A stretch of 64,000 nt of DNA from Gammaproteobacteria bacterium (GTDB taxonomy: Bacteria > Pseudomonadota > Gammaproteobacteria > Pseudomonadales > Pseudohongiellaceae): the NCBI GenBank assembly GCA_029246545.1, contig JAQWMX010000011.1, positions 62,001 through 126,000 of the forward strand, given 5' to 3'. A model generated the notes under the pieces. That model made no database searches and was not told the origin of the DNA. It worked only from the letters and a program-made list of their open reading frames with translations. The position numbers and the translations under genes were made by a program. Below are positions 55,789 to 64,000 of this stretch, one piece after another (positions within the stretch are counted from its first letter, which is position 1; the number at the start of each line of letters is the position of its first letter).

Positions 55789-57846
55789 TTGAGAGCAAAT
55801 TATAGAAGTGATTTAGTGAATACGCTAATTAAATCCGGGTCAATTAAAGAATCAACGGTAGATTGTTTCCGCATTCTATCCCCAACTGCTATTTTGGGTT
55901 ATGGCTTTCCAGTTGATTCATTTGAAAAGGGGCTGGAAGAAAAGATTGATCTAATTGCAGTTGATGCAGGCTCCATTGATGCCGGTCCTTATTATCTGGG
56001 CTCTGACAAACACTATGTCGGACTGGCTTCGTTACGACGTGATCTTACAGTCATGATTCAAGCTGCATTAGAGCAGAATTGCCCCTGTATTATCGGCAGT
56101 GCTGGTTTCTCCGGTGCTAATCCCCAATGCGATGAAGTAGTAGAGATTGTCCGTGACATTATTGCCACTGAAAGTGATCGGTCGGTGAAGCTGAGTGTAA
56201 TTCATGCGGATTTGAATTCTACGGATCTGAGTCCCAAGCTGGATCAGTTAACGCCACTTGGCAACATGCCCCCATTAAACGAGACAGATATAAAAGAAAG
56301 CAAAGTAGTTGGTCAGATGGGTATTGAGCCTATTATGACCGCACTATCTTTGGGTGCTGAAGTAATTGTTTGTGGGCGGGCTTATGACCCAGCAGTATTT
56401 GCTGCAGCACCTATCGCAGCGGGATTCGACCCAGGGCTGTGTTATCACGTTGGTAAAGTTCTGGAATGCGGAGCGATAGCAGCAATACCTGGTTCAGGCA
56501 GTGATTGTCTGATCGCTGAGATTTATGCAGATAGTCATGCTGAAATTTTTTCTCCAAACCCGGCTAGAGGATGCACACCCTCATCTATTGCAGCACATTG
56601 CCTGTATGAAAAACCCCGGCCTGATTTTTTCTATTTACCCGGTGGAATACTGGATATTAGTCAAACAGAATTCTATGAGCTGGCTAATAAACGAGTTGGG
56701 ATCAAAGGAAGCCGTTTTATTTCACAGGCTGTCTCAATCAAATTGGAGGGCAGCAGGGCGTTGGGTCGGCGTTCTATATCCATTCTTGTAGTCGATAAAA
56801 CAAAAGACCCATTGAGTGGAGGGAGAGGTGATGAAGGGCTACGTGTATATGGCCTTAATGGGGTAGAAGCCAGTACGGATGATCAGGAATTAGGTCTCAT
56901 TGTGTGTGTAAACAGTAACAGCAAAGATGCCGCATGTGATGTTCTTGCAGCCTTGAGATCCGGGTTGTTGCACTATGGTTATTCGGGGCGAATTTCAACA
57001 GCCGGGAATCTGGCCTTTCCATGCTCGCCCAGTGATTTGATATTAGAAGGAATCGATCAGCAGAGTTGTTTTTTTATTGCTGGTACACGTGATCCGATAT
57101 TTCAGGCCGAGTGGGCGGCGATACAAACTGGTTTGTTAAAACAAGTAACTAGTCAGCTCCCAGAATTGGTAAAACAATGCACAATTGAATTTCATAGCAC
57201 AGATTCAAAAATGGGCTTTGCTTATGTTGAGACTTGTGAAGATGACGCTCTGCATGATGCACAGTTGCAATTGCTAAACGCCTATCGTCTTAAAAGTGAA
57301 TTAGCGCTGACTCATATTGATGCAGGTCTTGCCTATGAATGGACTTTGTACCATCTGCTTTCTGATCCGGCAATTTTAGATAAATGTTTTGAGGTAGAAC
57401 AATGGTACTGGAATCAGAGGGAGTGGCTTAAAAAAGATACCTGCCCCTGTGATTGGAGTAAAAGTCTGCTCATGCCGGGGGACCCCCCTGATGAAGCGCT
57501 TAGTCATATTCCTTCCGAACAACGAATCGATGGATCACAGTATTGTCTTATGGATATCGCAGAGATTATTCGTAGTAAAAATGCTGGTATAAATGAAATT
57601 ACTTACGATATTTTATTTAAGTCGGAAGAGACTTTTAACTACGCGGTAAATTCCGGGGTTTTTACCCCAACAGAGATTGCTAAGATTCTTCAAATTCCAG
57701 ATACGGATATTATCGGTTGCTATTCTTTTCTTGCGGCACGAGCAATTAAGGTTACTGCACAGCGCCAGGAGTTAGCAGGTAACCCAGGTGACCGGGATGT
57801 GTTTGGAGCGCAACAACATAAGGCACTTATTGCACTTAAGCTTTGA
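55789..57846 (+). CDS. AtuA-like (DUF1446) protein fused to DUF4387
   Basis: The long protein (685 residues from TTG at 55789, or 676 from GTG at 55816, which has AGAAG upstream) combines an N-terminal AtuA/DUF1446 domain (CFRILSPTAILGYGFP, AGSIDAGPYYLGS, IGSAGFSGANPQ, VCGRAYDPAVFAA) with a C-terminal DUF4387 domain from about residue 587 (LMDIAEIIRSKNAGINEITYD). Elsewhere the two are usually separate neighbouring genes. AtuA-type proteins occur in acyclic terpene and organic-acid catabolism; no reaction is proven for this group to my knowledge. It is divergent from the VOC pair. Confidence 0.84.
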   Translation: MRANYRSDLVNTLIKSGSIKESTVDCFRILSPTAILGYGFPVDSFEKGLEEKIDLIAVDAGSIDAGPYYLGSDKHYVGLASLRRDLTVMIQAALEQNCPCIIGSAGFSGANPQCDEVVEIVRDIIATESDRSVKLSVIHADLNSTDLSPKLDQLTPLGNMPPLNETDIKESKVVGQMGIEPIMTALSLGAEVIVCGRAYDPAVFAAAPIAAGFDPGLCYHVGKVLECGAIAAIPGSGSDCLIAEIYADSHAEIFSPNPARGCTPSSIAAHCLYEKPRPDFFYLPGGILDISQTEFYELANKRVGIKGSRFISQAVSIKLEGSRALGRRSISILVVDKTKDPLSGGRGDEGLRVYGLNGVEASTDDQELGLIVCVNSNSKDAACDVLAALRSGLLHYGYSGRISTAGNLAFPCSPSDLILEGIDQQSCFFIAGTRDPIFQAEWAAIQTGLLKQVTSQLPELVKQCTIEFHSTDSKMGFAYVETCEDDALHDAQLQLLNAYRLKSELALTHIDAGLAYEWTLYHLLSDPAILDKCFEVEQWYWNQREWLKKDTCPCDWSKSLLMPGDPPDEALSHIPSEQRIDGSQYCLMDIAEIIRSKNAGINEITYDILFKSEETFNYAVNSGVFTPTEIAKILQIPDTDIIGCYSFLAARAIKVTAQRQELAGNPGDRDVFGAQQHKALIALKL

Positions 57847-57860
57847 TTGCTTAACGGGCC

Positions 57861-58811
57861 TTATTCTTTTTCGTCCCAAAGGTATTCGTAGTTATAGGGG
57901 CCTTTCCAGATTTTTCCATTTAGTAATCGGCAATGTTGGTCTAGCGATTGAATTTGCTCCAATGCTTCAGTACTAAGTTTAAGTTCAGAGGCTGCCAGAT
58001 TTTCCTTCATACGCTCTGCTTTAATTGATTTTGGGATAACTATAGTGCCGCGTTGCATTCCCCATGCCAGTAAAACCTGAGCTGGAGTTGCACTATGAGC
58101 TATAGCAATTTCTTTTATTAATGGAAGCTCCAATGGAACTGGACTATTTTCTTCGAGAAAAAAGGCGGGCCGATCGCCTGAACCTAAAGGCGCGTAAGCA
58201 ATTAATTTTATATCCTCAGAATCGCAATACTTTTTCATCTCTGGCTGCTGTAATAGGGGGTGTAATTCCACCTGATTAACTTCAGGCTTTATCCGACTAT
58301 GTTTCACTAAACCCTGCAGTTTAGGCACACTGAAATTCGATACCCCGATGTGTTTAATTAAACCAGCATCAACGCAGGCTTCCATGGCTTGCCAGGTTTC
58401 TGTAATAGGTAACTGTTCAAGACTCAGGTAGTCATCATCAGACTGAGGAAAGCCTACTTCAGGCTTGACTGCTACCGGCCAATGAATCAAATAGAGGTCG
58501 AGATAGTCGAGCTGTAAATCTTGCAGAGATTTTTTAAGGGCAGGTGCAACATCGTTTGCTTTATGAGCATTATTCCAGAGTTTGGAAGTGATCCACAATT
58601 CGTCCCTTTGCACTTCTTTCTCAGTTAATGCTTCAGCGAGGGCTTCACCAATGCCATTTTCATTGCCGTAAACCGCTGCACAGTCAATGTGGCGATAACC
58701 GATTTTGAGTGCTTGTCGGATGACGGGCTTAATAGTCTGGTTATCGGTTTTCCAGGTGCCCAATCCGAGTGTGGGTATTTGATCGCCGTTTCTAAAGGAG
58801 AGTGTTTGCAT
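57861..58811 (-). CDS. Aldo/keto reductase
   Basis: The 316-residue protein is a TIM-barrel NADPH oxidoreductase: the AKR signature GYRHIDCAAVYGNE, catalytic Tyr in that block, lysine in WITSKLWNNAH, histidine in YLIHWPV, and the cofactor segment IPKSIKAERMKENL. It resembles aldehyde-reductase-like members. It is convergent with the AtuA fusion gene (14-bp gap). Substrate broad or unknown. Confidence 0.92.
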   Translation of the reverse strand: MQTLSFRNGDQIPTLGLGTWKTDNQTIKPVIRQALKIGYRHIDCAAVYGNENGIGEALAEALTEKEVQRDELWITSKLWNNAHKANDVAPALKKSLQDLQLDYLDLYLIHWPVAVKPEVGFPQSDDDYLSLEQLPITETWQAMEACVDAGLIKHIGVSNFSVPKLQGLVKHSRIKPEVNQVELHPLLQQPEMKKYCDSEDIKLIAYAPLGSGDRPAFFLEENSPVPLELPLIKEIAIAHSATPAQVLLAWGMQRGTIVIPKSIKAERMKENLAASELKLSTEALEQIQSLDQHCRLLNGKIWKGPYNYEYLWDEKE

Positions 58812-58981
58812 AGATTTTCCGGATACTTTTTAACAATTATGATTATCAAACCATCTCAATTAGAATTTTAATTTCCGTTAAGATCAGACAGTCTGGTTAA
58901 CTTCCATAGCTTTAGCTCGCCAAACTGGAATTCCACATACAATACATCTACCATCTTATTAAGTGAAGTTAAGGAGACTAA

Positions 58982-60061
58982 ATGGCTCAACTAAAAAGAC
59001 TTAGCCAATCATTAAAAGTAGCTCTTTTCGGGTTACTGGTCAGCTCCTTTATTGTGAATGCAGAAGCTCACCACTCTAGAGCTAATTTTGATATTGATTC
59101 AATAATCGAGCTTTCAGGAACGGTGACTATAGTTCGTTGGCGGAGCCCTCATGTGTTCTGGGCTATTGATGTCACAAATGAGCAGGGGGAAATCGAAAGC
59201 TGGACCATCGAGGGGCATTCCATTAGCGGATTAATGGGAAATGGATGGCAGGAAGATTCCGTAAAAGTAGGAGATCATGTTGACGTTTTAGTAAACCCAA
59301 ACCGAAATCCAGATCGTAAATTCGGATTGCTGGATTATTTCGAGCATGATGATGGAAGAATATTTTACTCATTTCGCCCGCCTGAAGGGGTTGAGCCATT
59401 AAGGCGTAATGATGATCAAATGATTGCCCCTTCTTCTGATTTTTCCGGCACCTGGACCAGAATGTCGGGCGAAAATGCTGCTCAGTCATTAAGAGCCGCG
59501 CTTGTTGGTGGTTTTTCTGCACCGACTGAATTAGCACTTACTCCCATTGCTGAGGAACAAGTTGCCAACTTTGATATGAATAATGATCCTTATCTGGATT
59601 GTGTGCCCTTGGCTGTTCCAAGGATAATTACCTGGCCATATGCACACCGCTGGACTCGCAGTCCAAACCAGATATTGATTGAAAAAGAACAGTCTCCGCA
59701 AGTGCGCGTGATTCATTTTGACCAGGATGTCCCGCCTGAAGGATATGTATCAACTGAACTAGGCTTTTCTGCTGGTCGAATATTGGATGATGGCTCGTTG
59801 ATTATTACTAGTAATAATTTTGCGCCAACACCCTGGGGTATAGTTAGAGGGCTGGATTCAAGTTCTGAAAAACAGGTTATAGAAGAGTATAAATTAGCCG
59901 ATGATGGCTTAACTGTCTCATATAGCTTTACGGTGTCAGACTCTGTCTATCTTACAGAGCCACTTATTACCGAGGGCCGATACCGCAAAATTGCAGATCA
60001 TGAATTTACTAATGTGCCCTGCGATATTGAAACATCCAGGCAACATTTGCAGTTTGAATAA
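58982..60061 (+). CDS. DUF6152-containing exported protein
   Basis: The 359-residue protein has a signal peptide (VALFGLLVSSFIVNAEA) followed by HHSRANFD, and the DUF6152 region (TIVRWRSPHVFWAIDV, SWTIEGHSISGLMGNGW, VKVGDHVDVLVNP). The C-terminal 200 residues form an additional domain (DFSGTWTRM..., WPYAHRWTRSPNQI) seen in similar proteins, frequently near dehydrogenases. Function unknown. AAGGAG ribosome site precedes the ATG. Confidence 0.78.
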   Translation: MAQLKRLSQSLKVALFGLLVSSFIVNAEAHHSRANFDIDSIIELSGTVTIVRWRSPHVFWAIDVTNEQGEIESWTIEGHSISGLMGNGWQEDSVKVGDHVDVLVNPNRNPDRKFGLLDYFEHDDGRIFYSFRPPEGVEPLRRNDDQMIAPSSDFSGTWTRMSGENAAQSLRAALVGGFSAPTELALTPIAEEQVANFDMNNDPYLDCVPLAVPRIITWPYAHRWTRSPNQILIEKEQSPQVRVIHFDQDVPPEGYVSTELGFSAGRILDDGSLIITSNNFAPTPWGIVRGLDSSSEKQVIEEYKLADDGLTVSYSFTVSDSVYLTEPLITEGRYRKIADHEFTNVPCDIETSRQHLQFE

Positions 60062-60220
60062 AGTTTGTGTGTATTACCCGTTCTGGTAACAATGTGAATA
60101 CTGTGAATAGTTTTATTAAAAGGTCCTTAACAACATTTTCAGTTAAGGGGCTTACTTCACTTCTTCTAGAAAATCCGTGATACTAGAAAATCATTATTTT
60201 TTAATTATTGAGAATATTCC

Positions 60221-60556
60221 ATGAAAAAATTTACTTTAGTTGTATTGTTTGTCTTCGCGTCATTAGGTTTAACTTCTTGCGGCTCAGAAGAGGCGGCTAC
60301 AACTTCAACATCTTCGGCCGAATCTATGGCGGACACATCTTCTAATGCTAACGATGCCATGGAGTCAGCTCAGTCTGAAGCAGCAAATATGGTGGAGCAA
60401 GCTGAAGCTATGCTAGATGAAACTGTATTGGCAGCAGAGTCTCGAATGGATGACGCGATGGAACAAGCTGAAAATTCTGCTGAAGAAGTAATGGATGAAA
60501 AAGAAGAGGAACTAATAGAAGCAGTTAACGATCAGTTAGATAGCCTCCTTAATTAA
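60221..60556 (+). CDS. Small Ala/Glu-rich lipoprotein
   Basis: The 111-residue protein has a lipoprotein signal (lipobox LTSC) and a mature part of Ala, Ser, Glu and Met repeats predicted to be an acidic, helical coil (AMESAQSEAANMVEQAEAML). No domain is recognised. It is upstream of an alpha/beta hydrolase gene by 28 bp. Possibly a structural envelope coiled-coil. Confidence 0.68.
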   Translation: MKKFTLVVLFVFASLGLTSCGSEEAATTSTSSAESMADTSSNANDAMESAQSEAANMVEQAEAMLDETVLAAESRMDDAMEQAENSAEEVMDEKEEELIEAVNDQLDSLLN

Positions 60557-60584
60557 AATAATTTTTGAATAGAAGGAATTCTTT

Positions 60585-61304
60585 ATGACAACTTATGTAT
60601 TAGTTCATGGTGCTTGGCATGGTGCTTGGTGCTGGAATGAAGTAGTCCCTAGCCTAGAAGCCGCTGGCCATACTGTGATTACGCCTGAACTACCAGGTTC
60701 CGGTGCAGATTCAACACCTGCTAGTGAAGTGACATTAGAAGCTTATGCCAATAAGTTGGTAGAGGTGCTCGATCAACAAGATGAAAAAGTAGTATTGGTA
60801 GGCCATTCCATGGGAGGTTTAGCTATTTCTGCAGCTGCAGAATTAAGGCCTGATAAAATTGGTGCTTTGGTATACCTTTCTGGATTTTTGCCGCAATCAG
60901 GTCAGTCATTATTATCATTGGAAGAATCTAATCCGCATTCATCTGTGCCACCAGCATTGGAAGTTGCTGAAGATGGCGTAACAGGTTCATTGAAAGCAGA
61001 AAAAATTCGAGAGCTTTTTTATCATGACTGTAGTGATGAAGATTATGAATATTCAATTGCTCATCATCATGCTCAAGCATTGGCGCCATTGGCGACACTG
61101 GTAGAAATTAGTGATGAAAATTTCGGCTCTGTGGATCGTTATTATATTTTGCTGACAGAAGATCGCGCCATTCATCCCGATATGCAACGTCAAATGATAG
61201 ACGCATCACCTTGCAAGGAAGTTTTTGAAATTGCTTCTAGCCATTCAGCTTTTTATTCTAAAAAAGCGGAGCTTGTCGAAATTATTCAAAAGATAAATGT
61301 TTAG
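60585..61304 (+). CDS. Alpha/beta hydrolase (esterase-like)
   Basis: The 239-residue cytoplasmic hydrolase has the oxyanion segment VHGAWHGAWCW and the nucleophile elbow GHSMGG with Ser75, and a late histidine in ASSHSAFYSKK. It resembles plant-type methyl esterase/hydroxynitrile-lyase-like bacterial hydrolases. AAGGAATT precedes the ATG. A strong hairpin follows the stop. Substrate unknown. Confidence 0.88.
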   Translation: MTTYVLVHGAWHGAWCWNEVVPSLEAAGHTVITPELPGSGADSTPASEVTLEAYANKLVEVLDQQDEKVVLVGHSMGGLAISAAAELRPDKIGALVYLSGFLPQSGQSLLSLEESNPHSSVPPALEVAEDGVTGSLKAEKIRELFYHDCSDEDYEYSIAHHHAQALAPLATLVEISDENFGSVDRYYILLTEDRAIHPDMQRQMIDASPCKEVFEIASSHSAFYSKKAELVEIIQKINV

Positions 61305-61318
61305 GATTTAATTCTAGC

Positions 61319-61360
61319 GGTGCCAGAGTAAATAGATAATTTGCTCTGACACCTTTTATT
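61319..61360 (+). terminator. Terminator after the alpha/beta hydrolase
   Basis: A 14-bp stem (61319-61332 with 61340-61353, one mismatch and one G-U) closes a 7-base loop and is followed by TTTTATT. It lies 14 bp after the stop codon. Confidence 0.7.
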
Positions 61361-61377
61361 TCACACAATTATTTTTG

Positions 61378-62610
61378 CTATTCACCGGTAGCAGCTTCCG
61401 TCAATTGAGCAATAGCCGCCATAGTGGTTTGTGCAGCATTGAGCCCTAGGCGAAAATCTTTATCGGTGAAGGTTGTCCAGACATCAAGTGGTGTATGCCA
61501 GGTAGGATTCCAACCGCCTCCAGTTTGGGCGCCTCGTTCATTCTCTCGTAAACTAATAGATGGGATTATGTCCATAAAGGAAGCTGAATCAGTTCTGGTC
61601 ATGTGAGGACCAACAGTAGCCGGATAATCGGTGTTATAAGTATCCGCTGCTGTTTTAAATACAAAAGCCAAGCGCATGGATTCATTCGCAAGATCTGAAT
61701 CAGATTGAAATTCGATGTTCACATCGGCTTCTGGTCTTTGTTCTCGACTAACAGTTCCATCGGCTCGAGGAGCTCCATGATCCCACAACATCATGTCATG
61801 CTGGATCATACCCAACCAGCGAGGTTCAGGGTAAAGTCCTGAGCCAGGTGGAGATTCAATCCCTTGTAAATCTTGACGTTGTTCTACATACGCTCTTGAG
61901 CCATTCAGACCAGTTTCTTCGTTGTTCCATAATGCAAAACGAATAGAGCGCTCTGTTTTTACATCGGGGGAATTTAATATCCTAGCCAGCTCCATGACTA
62001 ATGCAGTGCCGGAGGCGTTATCATTTACTGCTTCATTTACACCATGACCGTCCATGTGCGCACTAACAATATATGCCTCATCAGGATAAGTGGTTCCAAT
62101 CTTAGTGCAATAGACTTCTTGGCGTTCGCCATCAACTGGCTCTTCAGCATTTAATTGACGAATACGTAAATCGGGTTGGGCTTCCAGATCACGATTTACT
62201 CCAGTGGGGATCCGATAGCCAAAAATGGAACTGCCACCAAAGCCGCTGCCATTTCGACCTACCAGACCACCAGTGCTGGTAATTAATTCAGCTTCTTCTG
62301 CCTGGGGTGTTGTAGGTCTTGGAGTAGTTGTAAAGTCATAGGAAATACGCTCGACATTACTACAGCCGTAAGATTCCAATTGCTCGGCAATCCAATCCAC
62401 TGCATTGTGATTACGAGAAGTGCCCTGGCGCCGATCTCCAAACTGGGTAAGATCTTTAATAGTGCTTTTGTAATTTTCTAATTCCAAGCGACCGACTAAA
62501 TCTGCAACAGGATCATTCTCGGAATCTTGTTGAGCCGATGAAATGCTCCCTATGCTGATTAAAGTCGCAGCTGACAGACCAATTATTATAAATCGATTTT
62601 TTATGTCCAT
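61378..62610 (-). CDS. Exported M28 family metallopeptidase
   Basis: The 410-residue protein has a signal peptide (AATLISIGSISSAQQ) and the M28 di-zinc core: VSAHMDGHGVNEAVNDNASGT, WNNEETGLNGSRAYVEQ, and the late histidine region HMTRTDSASFMD. M28 enzymes are aminopeptidases or carboxypeptidases acting on peptides outside the cytoplasm. It is convergent with the hydrolase gene. Confidence 0.9.
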   Translation of the reverse strand: MDIKNRFIIIGLSAATLISIGSISSAQQDSENDPVADLVGRLELENYKSTIKDLTQFGDRRQGTSRNHNAVDWIAEQLESYGCSNVERISYDFTTTPRPTTPQAEEAELITSTGGLVGRNGSGFGGSSIFGYRIPTGVNRDLEAQPDLRIRQLNAEEPVDGERQEVYCTKIGTTYPDEAYIVSAHMDGHGVNEAVNDNASGTALVMELARILNSPDVKTERSIRFALWNNEETGLNGSRAYVEQRQDLQGIESPPGSGLYPEPRWLGMIQHDMMLWDHGAPRADGTVSREQRPEADVNIEFQSDSDLANESMRLAFVFKTAADTYNTDYPATVGPHMTRTDSASFMDIIPSISLRENERGAQTGGGWNPTWHTPLDVWTTFTDKDFRLGLNAAQTTMAAIAQLTEAATGE

Positions 62611-62714
62611 TTATGCTCCTATGCTCTTTCGAATTTGCTTAATGTTAATAATTTTTAAAAACAACAATTAATAATTTATTAAAAGGCAGGCAAAGTTTTT
62701 ACTTTATTGACTGA

Positions 62715-63743
62715 TCATTCCCATTCGCTGGCAGGTTCATTAGGGTCTGACCTAAGAAAACGAATTAGGTCGGTATGAAATAGATCATGGATTTCAATTT
62801 GCGGCGCATGGCCAATTCCTGGGTAAAGCAAAATTGTAGAATTTTGCAATTCATCATTTACATGATTTGCTAGCTCTGGAAAATTATCGACCAAGCAGTC
62901 TTCTTCACCACCCATGACTAAAGCCTTAGTTGTGATATGTTGCCAATCATAAACCACAGGATCGTTATAAAGCATTTGTACCTGTAATCTTCTTATCATT
63001 GCAAGGCGTGGCCATTCTCCGCTCATGGATTGGCCATATCTGCGCCGAACATATTCCAAATGCTGAGGCGGCCATGCCCCAGGAAAATATCGCAAATGGC
63101 CAGCGAGCACTGATTGATAAGTGATGCTGTCGACACCTTCTCGATAGGGGTCCGACCAAGGTCGAGTTTGGCGTTGATCGGTAAGTCCAATTTGATTCAC
63201 CATGACAACATGAGTAATTAATTCTGGGTAGGACATTGCGAAACGGCTTACTACCATTCCGCCCATTGAATGTCCGACAATAGCCACTTCATTTATTTCT
63301 AATTCATCCAGTAAGGCCTTCATGTTGGAAGCAACAAAATTAAACTGATAAGGAATAATAGGTTTTGATGATTTAGCGTAACCGATACGATCGACAGCAA
63401 TAACACGAAAGCCTGCTGCAGAAAGTGCCTGAATAGTTGGTGTATATGCCTCAGAATAAAAGTTCATACCGTGTTGCCAAAAAACGGTCTGACCAATTGG
63501 ACTTCCAGATGGTGGAACATCCATATAAGCCATTCGCATGTCCTGACCAAAACGTTTAAGCGCCAGATAATGAACCGGGTAGGGATAAGGAATTTCTTCG
63601 AAGTTTGCTGAAACGGGACCCCAATCTGCAGGTGCTTCAGCTGGAGGTGTAAGTGGCCATTCTTGAGCGAAGCTGGAACTAGCTAAAAGAAAAAACAGAA
63701 TTGACGTTGCTAATGGATATAAGGTTTTTATTACTGTCGACAT
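62715..63743 (-). CDS. Exported alpha/beta hydrolase
   Basis: The 342-residue protein has a signal peptide (ATSILFFLLASSSFAQ) and an alpha/beta hydrolase core: WQHGMNFYSEAYTPT as oxyanion segment, DRIGYAKSSKP, and GHSMGGMVVSRFAMS with the nucleophile serine. A late GHAPQIEIHDLFHTD carries the catalytic histidine. It follows a gamma-glutamyltransferase-like gene on the same strand. Substrate unknown. Confidence 0.87.
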   Translation of the reverse strand: MSTVIKTLYPLATSILFFLLASSSFAQEWPLTPPAEAPADWGPVSANFEEIPYPYPVHYLALKRFGQDMRMAYMDVPPSGSPIGQTVFWQHGMNFYSEAYTPTIQALSAAGFRVIAVDRIGYAKSSKPIIPYQFNFVASNMKALLDELEINEVAIVGHSMGGMVVSRFAMSYPELITHVVMVNQIGLTDQRQTRPWSDPYREGVDSITYQSVLAGHLRYFPGAWPPQHLEYVRRRYGQSMSGEWPRLAMIRRLQVQMLYNDPVVYDWQHITTKALVMGGEEDCLVDNFPELANHVNDELQNSTILLYPGIGHAPQIEIHDLFHTDLIRFLRSDPNEPASEWE

Positions 63744-63769
63744 AAGCCAAGTCTTTCTTTGTGAAAAAT

Positions 63770-64000
63770 TTAAAAACCTAGAGCTGTGTCATCGCCAAAA
63801 TCACTCGCGCCACCAGTCATGGTCCCATATTCCAGATTAAACAAAATAGCTGTAATAGGTCCTGACGTTTTTTCTCTAAATTCCAGTTCATAACCCATGC
63901 GGATTAGCGTTCTCAAAACTAAGGTATCCATATCGGTGCGCAGAACAATTCTTCCAGGTTGACTATAGTGATCGCCAAAGGAACTATGAAGCTGATAGCT
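63770..64000 (-). CDS. Gamma-glutamyltransferase-like protein, C-terminal part
   Basis: The last 76 residues of a gene that continues beyond the right edge are visible, ending at TAA 63770-63772. The tail (TLIRMGYELEFREKT ... NLEYGTMTGGASDFGDDTALGF) resembles the gamma-glutamyltranspeptidase C-terminus, which ends in GG(S/A)DPRxDGAALG; here the DPR is changed. The call is tentative. It lies 26 bp upstream of the exported hydrolase. Confidence 0.55.
   Translation of the reverse strand, partial: SYQLHSSFGDHYSQPGRIVLRTDMDTLVLRTLIRMGYELEFREKTSGPITAILFNLEYGTMTGGASDFGDDTALGF

Overview
The window reads as a chromosomal segment of a moderately AT-rich, Gram-negative gammaproteobacterium, probably marine and heterotrophic. 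The evidence is the EpmA/EpmB beta-lysylation pair for EF-P, the psd / rhdA-type rhodanese / rsgA / orn gene order familiar from Pseudomonas and relatives, AcnD/PrpF-type methylcitrate genes, TctABC and Bug-type uptake, and many secreted hydrolases and lipoproteins. The species cannot be fixed by eye. No tRNA, rRNA, CRISPR array, integrase or insertion sequence was seen.

Layout. 1-6.7 kb is core: a partial degenerate receiver-like protein, epmB, efp, epmA, psd, a rhodanese, rsgA, orn. 6.8-15.9 kb holds an M13 lipoprotein peptidase, a CDGSH protein, a PhzF protein, two GFA-fold proteins around a small membrane protein, an outer-membrane-type pseudogene, an orphan encapsulin-type ferritin, a split membrane/spermidine-synthase-like pair, and qmcA-nfeD. 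16-25 kb holds two amidohydrolase lipoproteins, a zinc-ribbon pseudogene, a cytochrome P450, an exported catalase-peroxidase and an exported M18 peptidase. 25.3-29.8 kb is a copper-resistance locus: copA and copB are intact, copC and copD are broken, and copD runs directly into the 3' end of a urocanate hydratase gene. 29.8-37.8 kb is a mostly minus-strand set dominated by exported enzymes (cyclase, serine hydrolase, Tat-type FAH hydrolase, NHL propeller, cupin), plus an NhaC antiporter and a truncated metallo-beta-lactamase-fold gene.

37.8-47.1 kb is a complete methylcitrate-cycle operon (prpB-prpC-gntR-acnD-prpF) followed by a full-length pyruvate dehydrogenase E1 gene. Its promoter is flanked by two identical GntR-style palindromes. 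47.2-57.8 kb looks like a carboxylate catabolic island: cupin, TauE-type exporter, TctABC, an orphan ModA-like lipoprotein, a zinc alcohol dehydrogenase, a small ABM-type protein, two exported VOC proteins, and a one-piece AtuA-like/DUF4387 fusion. 57.8-64 kb holds an aldo/keto reductase, a DUF6152 protein, a lipoprotein, two alpha/beta hydrolases, an M28 peptidase and the end of a gamma-glutamyltransferase-like gene.

Themes. (1) Many families that are usually cytoplasmic carry export signals here, suggesting much chemistry in the periplasm. (2) Uptake (TctABC), oxidation (ADH, VOC, P450) and propionyl-CoA disposal (prp operon with an E1 for the pyruvate produced) lie together and could form one catabolic route; this is inference. 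(3) Gene decay is visible at several loci, with repeated in-frame TAA codons where CAA is plausible and single-base losses. The most testable new observations are the prp operator geometry, the aceE-in-prp linkage, the encapsulin-less EncFtn with a Fur-like box, the copD/hutU scar, the AtuA-DUF4387 fusion and a 25-bp palindrome upstream of the cupin gene.
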